Source of the DNA: JALYUA01 sp038239305
GTDB lineage: Bacteria > Acidobacteriota > Thermoanaerobaculia > UBA5066 > Gp7-AA6
Assembly: GCA_038239305.1 (NCBI GenBank)
Contig: JBBSEW010000006.1
Span: 1-64,000, forward strand
DNA: 64,000 nt
Direction: 5' to 3'
Shown here: positions 60,177 through 64,000 of the stretch, one piece after another
Layout of the letters: each line of letters starts with the position of its first letter
How positions within the stretch are numbered: position 1 is the first letter of the stretch
Notes under the pieces: generated by a model
Databases searched by the model: none
What the model was told of the DNA's origin: nothing
Seen by the model: only the letters and a program-made list of their open reading frames with translations
Position numbers and translations under genes: made by a program

Positions 60177-61709
60177 GTGACCAGGACACATCCCCGAAGC
60201 GCGTTTTCGTTTTCGTTCTCGTTTTCGTTCTCGATGGCTTTCGCACTCCTGGCGCTTCTCCTGCTGCCCGGAAGCGGGCGGGCGGCCGACCTCAAGCCGC
60301 CGGCTTTCGCGGAGACGAGCGCCGCCGACAATGCCGTTGTCGTCTGGGACAACGCCGTTCTCCACGCGATTCGTACGATCAAGCCCGGCCCCACGATCGT
60401 CGCGCGCTCCCTCGCCGTGGCGCATACCGCGATGTTCGACGCGTGGTCCGCCTATGACGCCATCGCCGTTCCGACAATCCGGCACCCGAACTGGCGGCGG
60501 CCCTCCGGCGAGCGCACGACGGCCAACAAGGAAGAAGCCGTGAGCTACGCGGGATTTCGCGTTGCGGTGGACCTGTTCCCGTCGCTTCAAAGCGACTTCG
60601 AGGCGATATTGGCCCAGCAGGGTTACTCGCAGGCGACGGCGACGGAGGCGCGCTCGATCGGCAACACCGCGGCGGAGGCGGTGCTCACCATGCGTCACGC
60701 GGACGGCTCGAACCAGGAAAACGGATACGCGGATACCACCGGCTACGTTCCCGTCAACACGCCGATCTCCGTGACGGATCCGAATCGGTGGCAGCCTCTC
60801 GGAATCCTCATCGGCAATTCCGTCGTCACGCAGAAATTCACGACGCCGCAGTGGGGACTCGTGACTCCCTTCGCACTGACGTCCGGATCGGCGCTTCGTC
60901 CTCCGCCCCCGCCCGCCTATCCCGATCCTCGTTACAAGGAGGAGGCGGACGAGATCATCGCGATCAGCGCGGCCCTGACGGATGCCAACAAGATGCAGGC
61001 CGAATATTTCGCCGACGGTCCAAACTCCGAATTCCCGCCGGGGCACTGGGCGCTGTTTGCGCAGTTCGTCTCGCGACGGGATGGTCATTCGATCGACGAC
61101 GACGCCAAGCTGTTCTTTGCGCTCGGCAACGCGCTGCTCGACGCGAGCATTTCGGGCTGGGACGCCAAACGCGCCTACGACTCCGTACGTCCCGTCACCG
61201 CGATCCGTTTTCTTTACAAGGGACAAAAGATTCAGGCATGGGGCGGTCCGGGCGCCGGCGCCGTCACGATTTCCGGGGAGAACTGGAGGCCCTACCAGGT
61301 GCCGACGGTCGTGACGCCCCCGTTTCCGGAGTTCTTCTCCGGCCACAGCGTCTTCAGCGCAGCCGGCGCGCAGATCCTCTCTTCGTTCACGGGCAGCGAC
61401 ACGTTCGGGTATTCCGTGACGATCCTCGCCGGCAGCTCGGCGGCGGAACCGGGAGTCGTGCCGGCTTCGGACATCACTTTCTCCTGGGCGACCTTTTCGG
61501 ACGCCGCCGATGCCGCCGGCATGTCGCGCCGATACGGCGGGATCCACTTCCACACGGGCGATCTCGCCGGTCGCTCTCTCGGACGCACGATCGGGGCGTT
61601 TGCCTGGACCAGGGCCATGACCTTCTTCGACGGAACCGCCGATTCCCGAGAGGTCGATCGGCCTTCCCGCGAGCGGTCGCGGCCTCGCGTCATTCCCGAG
61701 CGACCGTAG
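60177..61709 (+). CDS. Vanadium-haloperoxidase-like PAP2-superfamily protein
   Basis: 510 residues from a GTG with CAGGAG upstream; an ATG at 60234 is possible. Between them, a TTTTCG/TTCTCG hexamer run encodes alternating Phe-Ser. A signal peptide (FALLALLLLPGSGRA) follows. The active-site motifs are RPVTAIRF, FFSGHSVFSAAGA (SGHS) and SRRYGGIHFHTGDLAG with the His that binds vanadate. Such proteins oxidise halides or act as phosphatases. The length and domain order fit secreted VHPO-like proteins. Confidence 0.85.
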   Translation: MTRTHPRSAFSFSFSFSFSMAFALLALLLLPGSGRAADLKPPAFAETSAADNAVVVWDNAVLHAIRTIKPGPTIVARSLAVAHTAMFDAWSAYDAIAVPTIRHPNWRRPSGERTTANKEEAVSYAGFRVAVDLFPSLQSDFEAILAQQGYSQATATEARSIGNTAAEAVLTMRHADGSNQENGYADTTGYVPVNTPISVTDPNRWQPLGILIGNSVVTQKFTTPQWGLVTPFALTSGSALRPPPPPAYPDPRYKEEADEIIAISAALTDANKMQAEYFADGPNSEFPPGHWALFAQFVSRRDGHSIDDDAKLFFALGNALLDASISGWDAKRAYDSVRPVTAIRFLYKGQKIQAWGGPGAGAVTISGENWRPYQVPTVVTPPFPEFFSGHSVFSAAGAQILSSFTGSDTFGYSVTILAGSSAAEPGVVPASDITFSWATFSDAADAAGMSRRYGGIHFHTGDLAGRSLGRTIGAFAWTRAMTFFDGTADSREVDRPSRERSRPRVIPERP

Positions 61710-61834
61710 CTCGAATCCGCGCCGGCGAACCCGGCTTTGTCCGGTTCGAACGCGAATCGTCCGACTGTCGGTCGAATCGAAAGCCGCGCGGCCGCGTATC
61801 TCACTCCGAGAGATAAGATCATCCGTTCCCAATC

Positions 61835-63496
61835 ATGAGCTTTCGAATCTGGAAAAAGGGCGAAGGCGTGGAAGCGCCGCCGGAGCGGGAATTCCGCGGA
61901 CGGGCCGTTACCGCGCACCTTCCGCCGGAGCTCCTGGCCGCCTCCTCGCGCCGGGTGACCACGCTCGCCCTCGTCGCCGCCTCCATCATGGTGGTCTTCG
62001 GCCTGATCGACCGCGGCTTCCAGAATCTTCCCCCGGGCTCCACGGCGTCCACGCTCTGGATTTTCGGAATTGGCGGCGGCCTCGCGGCATCCCTCGTGAT
62101 GGCGTGGACGGCGGGCCGAAACATGCTCTCGCCTGAACGGCTTCTCGACACGGCGCTCGTCTACGAAGTCGTGATGGCGCTTTTTCTATCGATCAACGTC
62201 TATTCCGTGCCGATCGCGCACGATGCGATCCCGCGCGGCTGGTCTGGCGTCGCCGTCTGGACGCTCGCATTTCCGCTCGTCGTCCCGTCCACGCGCGGCA
62301 AGACGATTCTGGCGACCATCGCGGCCTCGGCCATGGATCCGCTGGGCCTGCTCCTGCAGGTCGCCTCGGGCGTTCCGGCGCCGCACGGCCCCGCCGCGTG
62401 GCTGATGTTTCTTCCGACCGCGATAGCCGCGGCGGTGGCGATCCTGGTGTCTCGGATCGTGTACCAGCTGAACGTCGAGGCCGAGAAGGGTCACGAGATG
62501 GGCAGCTACCACCTCGAAGAGCTGCTCGGAAGGGGCGGCATGGGAGAGGTCTGGAAGGCGAGTCACCGACTCCTCGCGCGGTCGGCCGCGATCAAACTGA
62601 TCCGTCCGGACTCGAGCGGGAGCGACGGACGGGAATCCGTCAAGCGCTTCGAGCGGGAAGTCCAGGCCGCGGCCGGCCTCCAGTCGCCCCATACCGTCGA
62701 CATCTACGACTTCGGCACGACGGAAGACGGCACGTTCTACTACGTCATGGAGCTCCTCGAGGGATTCGACCTGGAGACGCTCGTGGAGCGGTTCGGGGCG
62801 GTGCCGCCCGAGCGCGCCGTGCACATCCTCGTGCAGGCCTGCCACTCGCTCGCCGAAGCGCACCAGGGCGGCTTGATCCACCGCGACGTCAAGCCCGCGA
62901 ACATCTACGTCTGCCGCTACGGGCTCGAATGGGACTTCGTGAAGCTGCTCGACTTCGGCCTGGTGAAGAACACGACGACGGATGGTTCGCGGGAGCGCCA
63001 GCTCACGATGGCGGGAGTCATCGCCGGGACGCCCGGATACATGGCCCCCGAAATGGGCCTCGGCAACCCGGACCTCGACTGGCGCGCCGACATCTACGCG
63101 CTGGGAGCCGTGGGCTTCTGGCTCATCACCGGTCAGACGATCTTCCCCAAGGATCGTGCTCCGATGCAGATCATCATGGATCACGTCCAGAAGCAGCCTC
63201 CCTCTCCTTCCTCGAGGGCGGCGCAGCCCATCCCGAAAGAGCTCGACGAGATCCTGCTCGCCTGCCTGCAGAAGGATCCGACGAACCGCCCGCAGACCAT
63301 GCAGGAGCTGGCCGAGATGCTGCGGCAGGTTCCGCTCGCGACGCCCTGGACGGACGAACGCGCGCGCCGCTGGTGGCTCGCGAACGGGCGGCGGACGCGC
63401 GACGTGTCGATCTCGCCCTCAGGTGCCGGCGCGCCGGCCGGTCCCGCGGCCGTTCCGTCTTCCGCCGCGAACGTGGCGGCTTCCGCGTCCCGCTGA
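61835..63496 (+). CDS. Membrane-anchored Ser/Thr protein kinase
   Basis: 553 residues. Residues about 40-215 hold four to five hydrophobic helices (VTTLALVAASIMVVFGLI, LWIFGIGGGLAASLVMAW, AAWLMFLPTAIAAAVAILV). The kinase is at about 225-495: glycine loop LLGRGGMGEVWKA, Lys in AAIKLIRPD, IHRDVKPANIYV, LLDFGLVKN, and YMAPEMGLG. Most bacterial PknB-type kinases place the kinase domain before the membrane helix; here it follows. The C-terminal tail is Ala/Pro-rich. The substrate and signal are unknown. Confidence 0.92.
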   Translation: MSFRIWKKGEGVEAPPEREFRGRAVTAHLPPELLAASSRRVTTLALVAASIMVVFGLIDRGFQNLPPGSTASTLWIFGIGGGLAASLVMAWTAGRNMLSPERLLDTALVYEVVMALFLSINVYSVPIAHDAIPRGWSGVAVWTLAFPLVVPSTRGKTILATIAASAMDPLGLLLQVASGVPAPHGPAAWLMFLPTAIAAAVAILVSRIVYQLNVEAEKGHEMGSYHLEELLGRGGMGEVWKASHRLLARSAAIKLIRPDSSGSDGRESVKRFEREVQAAAGLQSPHTVDIYDFGTTEDGTFYYVMELLEGFDLETLVERFGAVPPERAVHILVQACHSLAEAHQGGLIHRDVKPANIYVCRYGLEWDFVKLLDFGLVKNTTTDGSRERQLTMAGVIAGTPGYMAPEMGLGNPDLDWRADIYALGAVGFWLITGQTIFPKDRAPMQIIMDHVQKQPPSPSSRAAQPIPKELDEILLACLQKDPTNRPQTMQELAEMLRQVPLATPWTDERARRWWLANGRRTRDVSISPSGAGAPAGPAAVPSSAANVAASASR

Positions 63497-63539
63497 CCGT
63501 CTCCCTTCGGATCCGCCGGACTCCCGCCGATCCCGCCGC

Positions 63540-64000
63540 CTAGATACCCGCCCACGCCCTCCACGCCGCCAGAAGCCCGTCGGGTGACAGGGAAGCCTCG
63601 CGAGCCAGGGCGTCCCCGATGTCCTGTCCTTCTCCGAGGTCTCGGACGACGCAGAACACGCTGCCCTCCCCCCTTACGCGGACGAGGTACTCGACCAGCC
63701 CCAGCGCTTCCGCGTAACCGGCGCGCGCCGCCCCCGGGTCGGCCGACATCAAGGACACGTTCGCCATTCCCGCGAGCGTCAGAGGACGCCGGCCCGCTCC
63801 GAGCTCCGCGCGGAAATCGCTCGCCGGTATCCGCTTGCCGGAGCACCACTGCGCGAGGCCTTCGTGCAGCCACACCGGCGCATTCCCGTGGGATGCGCCG
63901 CGAATGAAGGCGTGCGCGAGCTCATGGCTCAGGACCGCCGCCAATTCAGAACTCCAGTGAGCAGGCGTCCGGACCGAAATGCGGATCTTCCCGTCGAACA
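63540..64000 (-). CDS. Peptidase MA-like metalloprotease, N-terminus beyond window
   Basis: Partial: the reading frame is open from 63540 to the right edge. The zinc motif is HELAH in VLSHELAHAFIRG, with the Glu-containing WLHEGLAQW 16 residues later, as in gluzincins of the peptidase MA group. The C-terminal part is helical (LGLVEYLVRVRGEGSVF). The preceding sequence (KIRISVRTPAHWSSELAAV) continues past position 63944 with no stop, so the gene starts outside the window. It converges with the kinase gene. Confidence 0.8.
   Translation of the reverse strand, partial: FDGKIRISVRTPAHWSSELAAVLSHELAHAFIRGASHGNAPVWLHEGLAQWCSGKRIPASDFRAELGAGRRPLTLAGMANVSLMSADPGAARAGYAEALGLVEYLVRVRGEGSVFCVVRDLGEGQDIGDALAREASLSPDGLLAAWRAWAGI

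Overview
The window is high-GC bacterial chromosomal DNA, about 65% GC by eye, with short intergenic gaps. The gene content suggests an Acidobacteriota-like organism: an Oar-type TonB-dependent receptor with an N-terminal carboxypeptidase-regulatory domain, a DUF2911 protein, an M13 peptidase, a PknB-type kinase and paired DUF4412 proteins. This placement is inferred from gene content only. There is no rRNA or ribosomal-protein marker, and I saw no tRNA, CRISPR array, transposase or phage gene.

Layout. 1-578: a cluster of palindromic repeats. 579-9309: a histone-H1-like protein, YceI, ArfB, a DUF2231-Rieske protein, an alpha/beta hydrolase, a GlsB-type membrane protein, an ABC-2 exporter, DUF1223 and a MocR regulator. 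9472-15071: two tandem LytTR response regulators with degenerate receiver domains, then a TonB/Oar receptor. The second regulator and the receptor each have a consensus sigma-54 promoter and matching upstream sites. 15289-31215: mostly single-gene units, namely DUF1801, a cysteine-rich Sel1/PDZ lipoprotein, an M13 peptidase, an orphan Hcp-like protein with a basic microprotein, a GH47-type glycosidase, a Tat amidase, an H1-like/acidic protein, a YiiX-type hydrolase, DUF4412, an SH3b protein, a thioesterase, an old yellow enzyme and a frameshifted DUF2911 gene. 31348-36579: a three-subunit molybdenum hydroxylase and an AI-2E-type permease. 36672-48196: a second DUF4412 protein, a trypco2-like lipoprotein, a histidine kinase/OmpR pair, PhzF, an MFS exporter, a nucleotide phosphodiesterase, a Nei-type glycosylase and a YgiB/YgiC-like pair. 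48197-49036: a second cluster of the same palindromic repeats. 49037-52776: a GGDEF-EAL protein and a cysteine-desulfurase-like enzyme.

The most unusual block is 53050-60016. Five genes with overlapping stop and start codons (53050-57467) encode a small exported peptide with four symmetrically placed cysteines, a secreted protein, a multi-spanning membrane protein, an ABC ATPase and a large exported protein with carboxypeptidase-regulatory-like modules. They are followed by a Tat metallophosphoesterase coupled to a CuA-type cupredoxin, and by an ECF sigma factor fused through one membrane helix to an RskA-like domain. The window ends with a vanadium-haloperoxidase-like protein, a membrane-anchored Ser/Thr kinase and a partial metallopeptidase.

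Many intergenic gaps carry short tandem repeats of 7-bp units (such as TTCTGAG or ACTGATC) or 8-bp units (such as GATCGCGA), or REP-like hairpins. These look like genome-wide repeat families. I used no database searches: assignments rest on motifs read in the sequence and on general knowledge of the families.
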